23,294 nt of DNA from Segatella salivae DSM 15606 (GTDB lineage: Bacteria > Bacteroidota > Bacteroidia > Bacteroidales > Bacteroidaceae), in contig NZ_GL629647.1 in NCBI RefSeq assembly GCF_000185845.1, positions 723,489 through 746,782 on the forward strand. Direction: 5' to 3'. The translations under genes were made by a program, and so were the position numbers. The first letter of the stretch is position 1. Every line of letters begins with the position of its first letter. Below the pieces are notes generated by a model. It was given only the letters and a program-made list of their open reading frames with translations. It searched no databases and had not been told where the DNA came from. Shown here in pieces: positions 16,001 through 22,958 of the stretch.

Positions 16001-16179
16001 TTCCACAAAATCAGACAAAGAAATGGGGCGTCTCTAACGCTCGTGTCTATCTATCGTTAGACAATCCTATTTCAATCGATCATTATAAAAAAGGGTGGGA
16101 TCCAGAAAACACCAAAAACAATGGTACCTATTATCCTGTAATGTCCACTTATACCTTAGGTTTAACGTTAAGTTTTTAA
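13090..16179 (+). CDS. SusC-like TonB-dependent outer-membrane transporter
   Basis: An outer-membrane channel that imports oligosaccharides with its SusD partner, powered by TonB. It is 1029 aa, normal for SusC. Residues 1-26 form a signal peptide (INRLILALTLCGGLPFTSKA). A carboxypeptidase-regulatory-like domain covers about 42-112 (VKGIVVDEQGESIIGATV, then DLDGKFVLDVPEG). LNEVVVVGYG (117-126) is the conserved junction before the plug (about 127-243), which contains IRVRGVGSFG, PLILIDGLPG and DIENISVLKDASSAAIYGSR. The 22-strand barrel follows and ends in Phe (TLGLTLSF), as expected for BAM recognition. There is no N-terminal STN signalling domain, so an ECF sigma/anti-sigma trans-envelope relay through this protein is unlikely. 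The susD ATG follows the stop by 2 nt. Confidence 0.96.
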   Translation: MTSNLCINRLILALTLCGGLPFTSKAELNYSDKAIVQQSTIKVKGIVVDEQGESIIGATVIQQGTKNGTITDLDGKFVLDVPEGSHLVVSFIGYTNSIVSAKPSMTITLHSNISDLNEVVVVGYGIQKKVDVVGSISTVNSKQLESRGVSNVSNMLTGHLSGVTITQRSGNPGKDEASIRVRGVGSFGATPEPLILIDGLPGSWSDLTPSDIENISVLKDASSAAIYGSRAANGVILVTTKGGKDGRTRVSYNGSMGLSKAFSLPEFAHSYEYATYYNMAIGKNTYTDEMIQKFKDGSDPDNYADENYLEKLLGGTAFQTKHELNVSGGNGRVQYMASLGYMRQNGLVPHNYYNNYQGRLNLNAEITKRLKLNIRLSGNIADRHEPSTPGALDLSGVTSIIQQAVRYPGLTPTYMSDGSLGLGPKLQGTPISWAECASFYRTDDNRFKANAELAYTPLKGLTLKCVGGYHYGASNNYDYRCNMTLGDGRGTGPSSLTEQMTSTVYKTFQLLANYNIQIKKHDIMALAGYAWEDERSRNLSGYRNKFPSDETPYLDAGGADGQLNEGGGYDWAMQSLFGRIVYNYDQRYLFETTARYDGSSRFPTGNKYAFFPSVAVGWRVSEESFWKSTPSLHFFSNLKLRASHGVLGNNNIGNYPYQSVYKLGSKQNYVFGGVYTQGAAVTTYVDPTLKWERTKTTDFGIETGFFKNTLTFNATYFYRKTMDILYKPAASYSAIFGLAVSQVNTGELENKGWEFEIGYQNHYKKLQYHVNGNLSIIKNKVLTLGMGNVQQINGMVGNGSDLFIGYPMDMFYGYKTDGVFLNDNEVASWYDQTAIAKGSRAGDLRFVDVTGDNKVTNADKVYLGSRIPKYTFGLNLGLAYSGIDFSMLIQGVAGVKGLLTSYAGLAFNQEGNIQRWQMKENWNVQQDNRYPGYPRLEVTSGSGSPNTQLSDFWVQNASFVKVRNIQVGYTIPQNQTKKWGVSNARVYLSLDNPISIDHYKKGWDPENTKNNGTYYPVMSTYTLGLTLSF

Positions 16180-16181
16180 GT

Positions 16182-17846
16182 ATGAAAAAGTTATTTATAA
16201 AATCAATATCGAACTATCTCCCCACTGCTGTTCTGACTTCATTCTTATTCATGTCATGCAGTTTGGACCGTTCTCCATTAACAGACTTGCCTGAAAAGAC
16301 ATTCTGGAACAATTCAAAGAATGCCCCGCTTTCCTTGACATCACTCTACCGAGGTCCCATTACTAATGGTGTGGAATTTACTCCTTCAGACTTCTGGTCG
16401 TATGCAGGTTTACTCTACATGGAGCATCTTTCAGACAATGGTTTTGACCGAAGAGGAGAGAACAATGCCTATTTCCAAATCTCAAGTGGTAAGTTAGAGA
16501 ATGCCAATAGGTTTATAAAACTATATTGGGATGCGGCATATAAGCGTATCGAAATGTGCAATCGCTTTCTTGAGGGTATTCAAAAACAGCCCGACAATGC
16601 TTCAAAGAAACGAATGATTGCAGAGGCTCGATTCCTTAGAGCAACACAATATCACTACTTAGCGAGCTACTTTAAAGATGTTCCTTTGGTGACAACTTTG
16701 CTATCAGGTGAAGAGGCAAACCAAGTAAAGAAGGAAAAACAAAGTGTCATTCTATCGTGGTGCATTGACGAATTCAAGGCTGCAGCTAACGACCTTCCAC
16801 GCTATAAAGATATTACCTCAAGCGAAACGGGCAGAGCATGTAAGCAAGCTGCTTTAGCCTTCATGGGTAGAACATGCATGCTTTTGAAGCAATGGCAAGA
16901 AGGAGCACAGGCTTATCGTGAGATTATTGACTTAGGAGATAATGACATTGCACCTAATTATCGTGCCTTGTTCTTACCGAATACAGGAGTAAACAATAAA
17001 GAAAACATTTTCTATATCGCCTACTTGGCAAACTATTTCGGCTCAGGACTTCCGCAACATCTATTGTCTGCAAAAGATGGAGGATGGAGTTCTTCAAATC
17101 CATCAGGTGGACTTTTCGAAGCTTATGAATTCACAGATGGAACTCCTTTCAGCTATGATGATTCGCGCTTTGACCCCAATAACTTAGGTAAGAATCGTGA
17201 TCCACGCTTAGATTATACCATTTATTATAATGGAAGTATGTTTAAAGGAACAGTCTATCGTTCAAGTCCAGATTATCAAGCTTCATTAAAACAACGCTTA
17301 GACTATTCTTCAGAAGCTTCGAAAACTGGTTTTATGTGGAGAAAATACTTTGATGAAAACCCGATAGAAGATATCACGAGCTATAGTGCAGTAACTCCAA
17401 TTATACGTTATGCCGAGGTATTGCTAAGCTATTTAGAATGTATGTTGGAGAGCAATCAACCAATTACCCAAGCGCTTTTGGACCAAACTATCAATAAAGT
17501 TCGTGGCAGAGCCGACGTACACATGCCTGGAATACATGAACTAAACCCTGATAGACTCCGCGAAATCATACGACATGAACGCCGTATAGAACTGGCTTAT
17601 GAAGGCATACGCTATTGGGACTTGTTGAGATGGCACATTGCACACGAAGTCTTAAACGGCAAAATATGGGGTGCACCCTATCCAAATTCAACACAGTATG
17701 CTACAGCAACAAAAGAGGTAGACCCTACAGGACACTGTCGCTGGTATGTAGGAAAAAGAGAATTCCGTAATCCTCAAGACTATACTTGGCCTATTCCATT
17801 AGCTGAGCAGAATATAAATCCTAACTTAAGAGAAAACTCTAATTAA
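16182..17846 (+). CDS. SusD/RagB-like outer-membrane glycan-binding lipoprotein
   Basis: The surface lipoprotein that caps the SusC channel and binds the glycan. I use ATG 16182, 2 nt after the susC stop; the longer upstream frame lies inside susC and is a shadow. From this start the protein is 554 aa with a typical lipoprotein signal (MKKLFIKSISNYLPTAVLTS, then FLFMSC), lipidated Cys26. The N-terminal SusD-like domain with helical TPR-like repeats covers about 30-300 (RMIAEARFLRATQYHYLASYF around 145-166). The RagB/SusD C-terminal domain ends with the family hallmark IRHERRIELAYEGIRYWDLL (near 463-482). It is in one operon with susC and the sulfatase. Ligand cannot be read from sequence; neighbours suggest a sulfated fucosylated glycan. 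Confidence 0.95.
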   Translation: MKKLFIKSISNYLPTAVLTSFLFMSCSLDRSPLTDLPEKTFWNNSKNAPLSLTSLYRGPITNGVEFTPSDFWSYAGLLYMEHLSDNGFDRRGENNAYFQISSGKLENANRFIKLYWDAAYKRIEMCNRFLEGIQKQPDNASKKRMIAEARFLRATQYHYLASYFKDVPLVTTLLSGEEANQVKKEKQSVILSWCIDEFKAAANDLPRYKDITSSETGRACKQAALAFMGRTCMLLKQWQEGAQAYREIIDLGDNDIAPNYRALFLPNTGVNNKENIFYIAYLANYFGSGLPQHLLSAKDGGWSSSNPSGGLFEAYEFTDGTPFSYDDSRFDPNNLGKNRDPRLDYTIYYNGSMFKGTVYRSSPDYQASLKQRLDYSSEASKTGFMWRKYFDENPIEDITSYSAVTPIIRYAEVLLSYLECMLESNQPITQALLDQTINKVRGRADVHMPGIHELNPDRLREIIRHERRIELAYEGIRYWDLLRWHIAHEVLNGKIWGAPYPNSTQYATATKEVDPTGHCRWYVGKREFRNPQDYTWPIPLAEQNINPNLRENSN

Positions 17847-17856
17847 AACATAAACA

Positions 17857-19410
17857 ATGAGAAAGAATCTTTTCACCTTTGCTTTACTTGGTTCTGCAGC
17901 TACACTGCCAATGCAAAGTATTGCAAAACAAAAAACAGAACAAAATAAAAAAGACAAACTACCAAATGTGATTGTCATCTTAGCTGACGATCTCGGTTAT
18001 GGAGATTTGCAGTGTTATGGAGCCAAAGGCGTAGAAACCCCGAATATAAACCGCCTTGCTCGCAATGGCATTCAATTCACAAATGGACATGCAATCGCAG
18101 CAACCAGTACGCCCTCACGCTATTCTCTGCTCACAGGCGAATATGCATGGCGACGCAATGACACAGACATTGCAGCTGGAAATGCAAGCATGATTATCCA
18201 TCCCGAGCAATTTACAATGGCCGATATGTTTAGAAGTCGAGGCTATACTACAGCCGCAATAGGTAAATGGCACTTAGGATTGGGGAGTGAAGCAGGCGAA
18301 CAAGACTGGAATGCTCCATTGCCAACAGCACTCCAAGACATTGGCTTTGATTATTATTATATCATGGCTGCAACTGCCGACCGAGTGCCTTGTGTGTTTA
18401 TTGAAAACGGAAATGTGGCCAACTATGACCCGGAACATCCAATTTTTGTCAGCTATAAGCAGAACTTCGAGGGTGAACCGACAGGAAGTTCTAATCCAGA
18501 ACTGCTCTACAATCAGCGCTCAAGTCATGGTCACGATATGTCAATTGTCAACGGAATTGGGCGAATCGGATACATGAAAGGTGGCGGAAAAGCACTATGG
18601 AAAGATGAAAACATTGCCGATTCTATTGTTAGTCATGCCGTAAACTTTATAAAAGCAAACCGCAATAAACCTTTCATGATGTATTTTGCCACCAATGATG
18701 TACATGTTCCTCGCTTCCCTCATGCCCGTTTTCGCGGTAAGAGTAATATGGGACTACGCGGTGATGCTATCGTACAATTCGATTGGTCAGTAGGCGAAAT
18801 CATGAAGACCTTGTCTCAACTTGGCATTGCAGACAACACACTTATTATTCTTACAAGTGATAATGGGCCTGTTGTTGACGATGGTTATGATGATCAAGCC
18901 GAGGAAATGCTTCATGGACATAAGCCCGCCGGGCCTTTCAGAGGAAATAAATACAGTGCTTTTGAAGGCGGAACAGCTGTTCCCCTCATCGTAAGTTGGC
19001 CCAACAAAGTAGCTCGTGGCAAACAATCCAATGCACTACTAAGCCAAATTGATTTATTCTCTTCATTGGGGTCATTGATTGGAGCAAAACTTCCGAAAGG
19101 CAGTGCACCAGACAGTCATAACTATCTTCCTACGTTCTTAGGTACTAATGATAAAGGACGCGACTATGTTATCGGCGAATCTAACGTGCATGTTTTATCG
19201 GTTCTCACACCGCATTGGCGCTATATAGAGCCTCATGATGGTCCGAAAATGATTACATGGGGACCTAAAATTGAAACAGGCAATTCCCCTACTCCACAAC
19301 TTTACGATATGACTTCAAACAAATATGAGAAAGACAATGTAGCACTTCAACATCCTGAAGAGGTATTTAAGCTACAACGCATCTTACAAAAAGAACGTTT
19401 GGGACATTAA
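17857..19410 (+). CDS. Secreted S1-family sulfatase, serine-type formylglycine
   Basis: A formylglycine-dependent sulfatase of family S1, 517 aa, that removes sulfate esters from glycans. Residues 1-23 form a signal peptide. Metal-binding DDLGYGD lies at 44-50. The activation motif is STPSRYSLLTG (84-94), so Ser84 rather than Cys must be oxidised to formylglycine. In anaerobes this is done by the radical-SAM enzyme anSME, which is not in this window. GKWHLG (about 137-142), TSDNGP (about 333-338) and KYSAFEGGTAVPLIVSWP (about 366-383) are the usual metal- and substrate-site blocks. It starts 10 nt after susD and is clearly cotranscribed. The S1 subfamily and the sulfate position cannot be told by eye. 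With the fucosidase it fits desulfation of mucin-type or other sulfated glycans. Confidence 0.95.
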   Translation: MRKNLFTFALLGSAATLPMQSIAKQKTEQNKKDKLPNVIVILADDLGYGDLQCYGAKGVETPNINRLARNGIQFTNGHAIAATSTPSRYSLLTGEYAWRRNDTDIAAGNASMIIHPEQFTMADMFRSRGYTTAAIGKWHLGLGSEAGEQDWNAPLPTALQDIGFDYYYIMAATADRVPCVFIENGNVANYDPEHPIFVSYKQNFEGEPTGSSNPELLYNQRSSHGHDMSIVNGIGRIGYMKGGGKALWKDENIADSIVSHAVNFIKANRNKPFMMYFATNDVHVPRFPHARFRGKSNMGLRGDAIVQFDWSVGEIMKTLSQLGIADNTLIILTSDNGPVVDDGYDDQAEEMLHGHKPAGPFRGNKYSAFEGGTAVPLIVSWPNKVARGKQSNALLSQIDLFSSLGSLIGAKLPKGSAPDSHNYLPTFLGTNDKGRDYVIGESNVHVLSVLTPHWRYIEPHDGPKMITWGPKIETGNSPTPQLYDMTSNKYEKDNVALQHPEEVFKLQRILQKERLGH

Positions 19411-19419
19411 AACTTCAGA

Positions 19420-19503
19420 AAATAAGTTGTACTATACCTCTTAACTCCTCCATAAAAGAAATTTATCCGGAGGAATAAAGACAATTAATAGTACAACTTA
19501 TTT
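19420..19503 (+). promoter_or_regulatory. Large nested stem-loop between sulfatase and phosphoesterase genes
   Basis: AAATAAGTTGTACTA (19420-19434) pairs perfectly with TAGTACAACTTATTT (19489-19503), a 15-bp outer stem. Inside, TCCTCCATAAA (19446-19456) pairs with TTTATCCGGAGGA (19462-19474) apart from a 2-nt bulge. No consensus promoter is visible before the next gene, so the structure may partly terminate or stabilise the mRNA within the operon. The remaining gap to 19564 is plain AT-rich sequence. Confidence 0.7.
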
Positions 19504-19564
19504 AATAATTAATACAAACTCAATTATAAAAATATCACGAATAAGACGAATAAAGCAAAATCTA

Positions 19565-20722
19565 ATGAAACACTTATTACTTGGATTAATGCTGTTGTTT
19601 TGTGTAAGTGCAAAAGGCATTAAAGTAACCCATGGACCATGGATTTGTGACATGGATAGCACAGGAGTCACTATTGTTTGGGTGACAGATGTTCCTGGAA
19701 TATCCTACGTGGAAATGGCAACAGACTCCACCGATCACTTTTATAGCAAGACACGCAAACGCTATTACGCCGCAGAAGCAGGCAGAAGAATACTTACTGA
19801 TAGCGTTCATTGTGTTCGAATAAGAGGCCTAAAACCTGATTCTAAGTATCGTTATCGGGTAGTTACACAAGCATTGAAAGATTGGTGCAACGACGATTGG
19901 GTTACTTTGGGTGGATTAGCATGGTCTGACGTTTGGAAAAAGAAGCCTTATGAGTTTAAGACTTATCCTGCAAAGCCACGCGAAATCACTTTTCTGGTAT
20001 TGAATGATATTCATGAGCGTCCGCAGTTTATGAAGGAGTTATGCAAGAATGTAGATCTAAAGAAACTTGATTTCGTACTACTTAATGGTGATATGTCAAA
20101 CCGCATAAGAAGTCAAAAGCATATCATGGATGCATATTTGGACACATGCGTGAGCATGTTTGCAACCGATGTACCCTTATTCTTTAATCGAGGGAATCAT
20201 GAACTCCGTGGGGAGTTTGCCGATTATCTCAACCGCTATTTCCCCACAAACAATGGTAAATACTATCGGCTTCAACATGTAGCAGGTGTGGATTTTCTAT
20301 TTATAGACTCGGGAGAAGACAAGCCCGACGCTGACCTTGAGTATTGCGGCATCGTTGAATGTGATCAATATCGTGAAGAACAAGAACGATGGTTGCGCAG
20401 CCTGCAAGAAGAGAAGAAGATTGGAAAGTACCCCATCGTGGTATTCTCTCACATGCCGCCTACGCTGAAAAACTGGCATGGACCTCTTCACATGCAGGAG
20501 ACTTTGACACCAGAACTCAATAAGATGAATGTTTCGGTTATGCTTTCAGGTCATCTACACAGGTTCGATTATCAGGAACCAAACGAAATAATAAACTTCC
20601 CCAACCTCGTAAACAGCAACAACACCTATCTACTTTGTCACATTGCAAACGGAAAAATGGAAGTAGATTATGTAGGACTTACAAACAAGGAAAAGAAGCA
20701 CTTCACATTTCCATTAAAATAA
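19565..20722 (+). CDS. Secreted purple-acid-phosphatase-like metallophosphoesterase
   Basis: A calcineurin-like phosphoesterase of 385 aa with a signal peptide (about 1-17), placing it in the periplasm or outside. Residues 20-133 form a fibronectin-like N-terminal domain as in purple acid phosphatases (VTHGPWICDMDSTGVTIVWV, then VRIRGLKPDSKYRYRV). The catalytic domain shows all five metal-binding blocks in order: NDIHE (Asp148, His150), GDMSNR (Asp176), GNHE (Asn211, His212), FSHMPP (His296) and GHLH (His330, His332). It follows the sulfatase after 154 nt that contain a large stem-loop and no clear promoter, so it probably belongs to the PUL. It may remove phosphate (or another ester) from the glycan or its breakdown products. 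Activity on a phosphodiester is equally possible. Confidence 0.9.
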   Translation: MKHLLLGLMLLFCVSAKGIKVTHGPWICDMDSTGVTIVWVTDVPGISYVEMATDSTDHFYSKTRKRYYAAEAGRRILTDSVHCVRIRGLKPDSKYRYRVVTQALKDWCNDDWVTLGGLAWSDVWKKKPYEFKTYPAKPREITFLVLNDIHERPQFMKELCKNVDLKKLDFVLLNGDMSNRIRSQKHIMDAYLDTCVSMFATDVPLFFNRGNHELRGEFADYLNRYFPTNNGKYYRLQHVAGVDFLFIDSGEDKPDADLEYCGIVECDQYREEQERWLRSLQEEKKIGKYPIVVFSHMPPTLKNWHGPLHMQETLTPELNKMNVSVMLSGHLHRFDYQEPNEIINFPNLVNSNNTYLLCHIANGKMEVDYVGLTNKEKKHFTFPLK

Positions 20723-20734
20723 ACCGACAATGTC

Positions 20735-20780
20735 AAAAGAGATGCATCAAACAAAAACTATGGTGCATCTCTTTTCTTTT
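20735..20780 (+). terminator. Terminator of the PUL operon
   Basis: AAAAGAGATGCATCA (20735-20749) pairs with TGGTGCATCTCTTTT (20761-20775) with one wobble, loop 11 nt, followed by CTTTT. It begins 12 nt after the phosphoesterase stop and closes the rightward PUL transcript. Confidence 0.85.
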
Positions 20781-20840
20781 ATGCAGAAATAAACTCATGA
20801 AAAGCTGCTTTCTTGATATGATTGAATCATCTATAAAGAA

Positions 20841-20892
20841 GAAGCCTCGGAAACTCAAACGAAGTTTGTCATTTCCAAGGCCTCTTTTTTTA
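20841..20892. terminator. Second hairpin with T-tract between convergent genes
   Basis: GAAGCCTCGGAAA (20841-20853) pairs with TTTCCAAGGCCTC (20872-20884) apart from two mismatches, with an inner CAAAC-GAA-GTTTG hairpin. A run of T follows on the + strand. On the minus strand a T-rich stretch also follows. It lies 20 nt beyond the rubredoxin stop, so it is probably a two-way terminator between the convergent units. Confidence 0.75.
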
Positions 20893-20911
20893 TAATCTTA
20901 TGTTGTCGAAA

Positions 20912-21076
20912 TTACTCTTCAACTACACTGAAATCTTCTTTAGTTACACCACATGTTGGGCAAACCCAATCATCTGGAATATCCTCAAATGCTGTTCCTG
21001 CTGCTATACCGCTATCAGGATCACCTACTGCTGGGTCATAAACATACCCACAAACATCGCATACATACTTTTTCAT
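20912..21076 (-). CDS. Rubredoxin, 54 aa
   Basis: A small one-iron electron carrier. The 54-aa product begins MKKYVCDVCGYVYDPAVGDP and has the two iron-binding pairs Cys6-x2-Cys9 and Cys39-x2-Cys42 (WVCPTCG), the conserved Tyr-Val-Tyr-Asp and the aromatic core residues Phe30 and Trp37. Length is exactly that of a classic rubredoxin. The ATG lies 28 nt downstream of the flavodiiron protein gene on the same strand, so the two form an operon. Rubredoxin is the usual direct electron donor to flavodiiron proteins, and together they reduce oxygen (or nitric oxide) in anaerobes. The gene is easy to miss because of its size. Identity is very secure. Confidence 0.96.
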   Translation of the reverse strand: MKKYVCDVCGYVYDPAVGDPDSGIAAGTAFEDIPDDWVCPTCGVTKEDFSVVEE

Positions 21077-21104
21077 AATCGTCTTTGTTAATTAATAAAT
21101 TAAA

Positions 21105-22295
21105 TTATTTTGTTGCTTTAGCAAAAGCTTTTCCATATTCTCGACACGCTGCAAGTGCCTCTTCATCTGGCACCCACAAGGTCTTAAATCCTTCATCCAC
21201 AAGTTCAAAACCGCCTTCTTTCAAATGCTCACTGATGAGTTTTGGTGCATCACCACTCCATCCGTATGAACCGAAAGCTGCAGCCTTCTTATTCTTAAAT
21301 TTCAAACCGCGAGCCATTTCAAGAATACCCGCAATCGCATAAGAATAGCCATAGTTGATGGTTGGAGAACCTACAAGCACAGCTTTAGACTGGAACATCT
21401 CTGTGAGAATATCATTTTTATCTTCTTTTGCTGCATTATAAAGTTTCACTGTCACATTGCTGTCTTCACTCAGAATGCCCTCTGTGATTGCCTCTGCCAT
21501 CTTACGCGTTGACTGCCACATCGTGTCGTAAACTATTGTAATCTGGTTTTCCTGATAAGCTTCACACCATGCCTGATACTTCTCAATAATCTGCATGGGG
21601 TTATTCTTCCACATCACACCATGGCTGGGGCAAATCATCTTGATTGAAAGATTCATACCGACAAGTTCCTTCATCTTTCGGCTTGCCATCGGACTATATG
21701 TGTTGATGATATTTGCATAATACTTCTCTGCCTCCCACATTAAGTCATCTTGCTTAACAAGGTCGTTATAGAGAGACTCTGTTGCAAAATGCTGACCGAA
21801 AACATCATTTGAGAACAAGATTTCTTCGCCTGAAAGATAGCTCATCATCGTGTCAGGCCAGTGCAACATCGGTGCTTCGATGAATGTGAGGGTTGACTCA
21901 CCTAAGTCAAGCGTATCACCCGTCTTTACATTCACATAATTCCAATCTTGATGATAGTGACCACGAAGAATGGCCTCACCCTTCTTTGTACAATAAATTG
22001 GAGTGCCTGGAATCTCACGCAAAAGTTCAGGAAGCGCACCACTATGGTCAATTTCATTGTGATTCATCACGATATAATCAATCTCCTTAAGATCAATTTC
22101 TCGCTTCAATCGTGCCACAAACTCTTTATCATAGGGTTGCCACACCGTATCCATCAACACGGTTTTCTTATCTCGAATAAGGAAGGCATTATAGCTTGAG
22201 CCATGTTCCGTAGAAAGCTCATCGCCATGAAATCGCATTAATTCCCAATCAATCTTTCCTACCCAGGTTACTTTATCTGTTATCTTTTTTGCCAT
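21105..22295 (-). CDS. fprA: Flavodiiron protein (O2/NO reductase, FprA type)
   Basis: A cytoplasmic flavodiiron protein that reduces O2 to water and/or NO to N2O. I start at ATG 22295 (MAKKITDK, 396 aa). The frame extends upstream to 22349, but that region contains the promoter. The N-terminal metallo-beta-lactamase-like domain (about 1-245) carries the full diiron ligand set: His79, Glu81, Asp83 and His84 in HNEIDHSG, then His145 (MLHWPDTM), Asp164 (FSNDVFGQH) and His225 (CPSHGVMW). The flavodoxin-like domain (about 250-396) has the FMN phosphate loop YDTMWQSTRKMAEAI and GSPTINYGYS. Length and ligand spacing match FprA enzymes without extra C-terminal domains. The downstream rubredoxin gene supplies its electrons. 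Whether it prefers O2 or NO is not visible. Confidence 0.96.
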   Translation of the reverse strand: MAKKITDKVTWVGKIDWELMRFHGDELSTEHGSSYNAFLIRDKKTVLMDTVWQPYDKEFVARLKREIDLKEIDYIVMNHNEIDHSGALPELLREIPGTPIYCTKKGEAILRGHYHQDWNYVNVKTGDTLDLGESTLTFIEAPMLHWPDTMMSYLSGEEILFSNDVFGQHFATESLYNDLVKQDDLMWEAEKYYANIINTYSPMASRKMKELVGMNLSIKMICPSHGVMWKNNPMQIIEKYQAWCEAYQENQITIVYDTMWQSTRKMAEAITEGILSEDSNVTVKLYNAAKEDKNDILTEMFQSKAVLVGSPTINYGYSYAIAGILEMARGLKFKNKKAAAFGSYGWSGDAPKLISEHLKEGGFELVDEGFKTLWVPDEEALAACREYGKAFAKATK

Positions 22296-22323
22296 GATAA
22301 TTAAGTATAAATAGTTGGTGCAG

Positions 22324-22355
22324 CAAAGGTAATAATTATTCTCTTTCAACCCAAA
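22324..22355 (-). promoter_or_regulatory. fprA-rubredoxin promoter
   Basis: Minus-strand TTTG (22355-22352), 20 nt, then TACCTTTG (22331-22324) match the Bacteroidetes consensus exactly. Predicted transcription start near 22317 is downstream of the longest open frame's first ATG and fixes the start at 22295. Confidence 0.75.
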
Positions 22356-22576
22356 AATATACCGCCCTTTTTTGTTTTTTATGAAAAGAAAAGGGTTATA
22401 AATGTTTGTCTATCAGCCGATAGACTACATGATTGATTGCTGCCGGTTTTACAATTAAATTTTCAGCTCTCTTCTGGATATTGATGATAGCTAATGGGGG
22501 AAACGTTTGTATTCCTCCATTTTTTATGTGCCGGCGAATAGGTCTAATCTCAAAATTCCATTTAGCAGGTGGTGGA
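22356..22576. other. Gene-free stretch between the fprA promoter and the repeat array
   Basis: No supported gene. There is a short hairpin GTCTATC-AGCC-GATAGAC (22408-22425). A leftward open frame from the repeat array runs through this stretch, but its composition does not look like protein. Confidence 0.5.
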
Positions 22577-22869
22577 GAATGAAATTCCACCCTGGGTCGC
22601 ACATTCCGTGAGTGGTCGCGAATGAAATTCCACCCTGGGTCGCGCACTCCGTGAGTGGTCGGGAATGAAATTCCACCCTGGGTCGCACATTCCGTGAGTG
22701 GTCGGGAATGAAATTCCACCCTGGGTCGCGCATTCCGTGAGTGGTTGGGAATGAAATTCCACCCTGGGTCGCGCATTCCGTGGGTGGTTGCGAATGAAAT
22801 TCCACCCTGGGTCGCACATTCCGTGGGTGGTTGGGGACGGAATTCCACCTTGGGGTTTGCGGTTCTGGG
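22577..22869. repeat. 43-bp tandem repeat array, six full units plus a diverged seventh
   Basis: Units begin at 22577, 22620, 22663, 22706, 22749 and 22792, each exactly 43 bp. A diverged partial unit runs from 22835 to about 22869. The unit starts GAATGAAATTCCACCCTGGG, continues TCGC(A/G)CATTCCGTG and ends in GTGGT(C/T)G(C/G). Units differ at only a few positions, mainly A/G at the middle and in the tail. Each carries the quasi-palindrome GGAAT-GAA-ATTCC at the joint with the previous unit and a GAATG/CATTC pair within the unit. Because 43 is not a multiple of 3 and the minus strand lacks stops, all three leftward frames stay open here; they are not convincing genes. The array ends 19 nt before the promoter of the DUF6261-type gene. 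Confidence 0.97.
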
Positions 22870-22887
22870 TAAAAATAGATAAAAATG

Positions 22888-22919
22888 TTTGACGGTTTGG
22901 CGGATTTGTACTAATTTTG
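22888..22919 (+). promoter_or_regulatory. Promoter of the DUF6261-type gene
   Basis: TTTG (22888-22891), 20 nt, then TAATTTTG (22912-22919) match the Bacteroidetes consensus. Transcription would start near 22926, about 33 nt before the ATG at 22959. The 43-bp array lies directly upstream. Confidence 0.65.
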
Positions 22920-22958
22920 AGACGATAAAACAATCTCTAACCTCTAATTTGAATGCTT

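Noticed and set aside
16095..16181. N-terminal extension of SusD into the end of susC.
   Set aside because: A standard lipoprotein signal begins at ATG 16182, directly after the susC stop; the extension is out of phase with susC coding.
22296..22349. N-terminal extension of the flavodiiron protein (18 extra residues).
   Set aside because: A consensus -7 box at 22324-22331 lies inside the extension, and MAKK at 22295 matches the family start.
22577..22869. Possible CRISPR array.
   Set aside because: Units are in direct tandem with no unique spacers, and no cas genes are nearby.
22396..22933. Three overlapping leftward open frames (97-150 aa) across the repeat array, encoding repetitive peptides.
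   Set aside because: The 43-bp unit has no stop codons on the minus strand, so every leftward frame stays open by necessity. The peptides merely repeat the same segments in shifted phase, and no leftward promoter is seen.
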